Below, piece after piece: positions 14,672 to 15,644 of a stretch of 15,644 bases of DNA (positions within the stretch are counted from its first letter, which is position 1; each line of letters begins with the position of its first letter). The position numbers and the translations under genes are program-made. Origin of the DNA: JBOGED01 sp050743625 (GTDB lineage: Bacteria > Actinomycetota > Nitriliruptoria > Euzebyales > Egibacteraceae); contig JBOGED010000286.1 of the NCBI GenBank assembly GCA_050743625.1, forward strand, positions 1 through 15,644. The letters are read 5' to 3'. The notes beneath the pieces are model-generated. The model was not told where the DNA came from. It was given only the letters and a program-made list of their open reading frames with translations, and did no database searches.

Positions 14672-15524
14672 TTAGACCTGACGGCCTGAGCCGGAGCCCT
14701 CACCGTGGCGCTGGCCGCTCGCGGCGTAGGACTTGATCTGGCCGGCGGTCATGCCGGCGAGACCCATCCGGTCGAGGGTGAGACCCTGGCGCCGGTAGTC
14801 GATGCGGTTCATCACGCTGGCAAGCTCGGTGAGGGCGACCATGGTGGGCGTAGCGATCCCGCTTGCCTGGGCGAGATGCGTCCACGGGACCAGTCCCCAG
14901 CCCAAACGACATCCGCTCCTTGTCGACGACCTCGATCACCCGGGCCAGCGCCGGACCGGTCCCCTCCCGATAAGCGCGGAAGTCGCCATGGGTCGCCTCG
15001 ATCCAGCTGGCGTTGCAGACCATCAGCGCGGGATGCATGATCGCGTTCACGTTGAGCAAATCGGCCTCGAGAACGTTGCCCATCTTCTCAAATTGCCCGG
15101 GTAGTAGCGCGTCTAGGCGCGCGTGACACTCGCTGAGATACCGGTTCGGGAACGCGACCAACGACGCATGAGTAAGCGCGAACACGTTCACGGTGGCAGG
15201 GCCCGACATCCGCGACCCGTGCGAAGCGGTCGTCATCTGACAGATCCGCAGGCCTCGGCGACCATTGATGCGCTCGATCTCGGCTGCCATATAAAGCGCG
15301 CCGCCGCTATTGCCTGGGTTGAGCCAGATGATTTGCTCATCGGTAATGGTAGTCGCCAGTGACGGCGCATAAAACGGCAGCGCCGGCGTGGGCACCGTCA
15401 CGGCCACAACATCGGCGCCCTCGACCGCGTCCTCCAAGATCTCAGCGGCATCGATCGGAGCGAAGCCTTCCACCACTCCGGTCAGCGTGATCCCCCCAGC
15501 TTCCCGAATAGGCGCCACTGGAGT
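14672..15524 (-). pseudogene. Octopine/nopaline dehydrogenase family gene, IS-truncated and frameshifted
   Basis: NAD(P)-dependent opine dehydrogenases reductively join an amino acid and a 2-oxo acid. The remnant starts at APIREAGGITLTGVVEGFAP. It continues with ADVVAVTVPTPALPFYAPSL, WLNPGNSGGALYMAAE and the family's NVNAIMHPALMVCNA segment, whose His is the likely catalytic base. An estimated 30-40 N-terminal residues with the GxGxxG dinucleotide loop are missing, exactly where the IS3-like element begins (about 15525). Near 14905 a further frameshift (TTT for expected TT in ATGTCGTTTGGGC) switches to the frame with GWGLVPWTHLAQASGIATPT and GLAGMTAGQIKSYAA, the normal C-terminus. Family length is about 360 residues; about 283 remain. 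The IS loss makes it non-functional whatever the status of the frameshift. Confidence 0.85.
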
Positions 15525-15644
15525 TGCCCCGGTTTGGTGGACATCAGATAGCTTGGGCTGTATTGCCCGGAAAGGATGTCCATGATGGCGACGAAGAAAC
15601 CGCCGTATACGGCCGAGTTCCGCCGGCAGGCGGTGGCGTTGGTG
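15525..15644 (+). mobile_element. Left end of an IS3-family insertion sequence, truncated by the window
   Basis: The element's left end is inferred at the TG of TGCCCCGGTTTGGTGGACA (15525), about 57 bp before the transposase start and exactly where the opine dehydrogenase reading frame stops making family sense. IS3-family elements characteristically begin with TG. The right end, second open reading frame and target duplication are outside the window. The exact boundary is inferred. Confidence 0.65.
15585..15644 (+). CDS. IS3-family transposase OrfA, N-terminal fragment at window edge
   Basis: The first 20 residues, MATKKPPYTAEFRRQAVALV, match the start of IS3-type OrfA proteins, which bind the element ends through a helix-turn-helix (the YxxEFRxxAVxLV pattern). 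AAAGGATG provides a ribosome site; ATG 15582 immediately upstream is also in frame. The gene runs off the window, so OrfB and the usual -1 programmed frameshift cannot be assessed. Confidence 0.8.
   Translation, partial: MATKKPPYTAEFRRQAVALV

Noticed and set aside
1..15644. CRISPR array, tRNA or rRNA genes
   Set aside because: I saw no regularly spaced direct repeats, no cloverleaf with a TTCGA-type T-arm, and no rRNA-like conserved blocks on either strand.

Overview
This is a high-GC chromosomal window, most likely from an actinomycete (Actinomycetota). The evidence is the strong G/C bias at third codon positions, GTG starts, and families common in that phylum: DUF5996, a stand-alone UBP-type zinc finger, a circularly permuted ATP-grasp protein and FadR/HxlR-type regulators. 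I see no rRNA, tRNA or CRISPR array. The right edge cuts into an IS3-family insertion sequence.

Left part (1-3650). A FadR-type GntR regulator (1809-2579, +) sits between a leftward pair, a small membrane protein (1154-1459) followed by a bacterial PH-domain membrane protein (165-668), and a rightward zinc-ribbon protein of unknown function (2993-3646). The same 11-bp palindrome, TGGTCTGACCA, lies in the -35/-10 spacer of the promoter-like sequences in front of both the small membrane gene and the zinc-ribbon gene. A one-arm variant sits in front of the regulator itself. This fits the FadR-family operator form TnGTnnnACnA and suggests a compact local regulon.

Middle part (3750-7150). A glycerate kinase gene and an SLC13-type permease gene form a leftward pair, probably for uptake and phosphorylation of glycerate or a related hydroxy acid. 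Each is broken by one single-base frameshift. A rightward class I methyltransferase remnant follows. It lacks its N-terminal half, carries a -1 frameshift, and begins right after an imperfect palindrome of 54-58 bp.

Right-centre (7170-11730). Five leftward genes in close succession form a probable operon: pirin, DUF5996, TPR protein, UBP zinc finger, circularly permuted ATP-grasp. A divergent HxlR-type regulator faces them. The shared intergenic region carries GCTATC-type repeats that could be its operator. Pirin next to a Cys-containing HxlR regulator suggests a quinone, electrophile or redox response, with a protein/peptide-modifying flavour from the last genes.

Right part (11900-15644). 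Leftward genes encode a hexapeptide-repeat acyltransferase, an MFS transporter, a matrixin-type metalloprotease with a cysteine switch, and a broken octopine/nopaline dehydrogenase. The dehydrogenase lost its N-terminal NAD-binding loop where the IS3 element begins and also has a frameshift near its C-terminus. Four genes in the window carry apparent single-base indels, several in short homopolymers, so part of this decay could be sequencing error.
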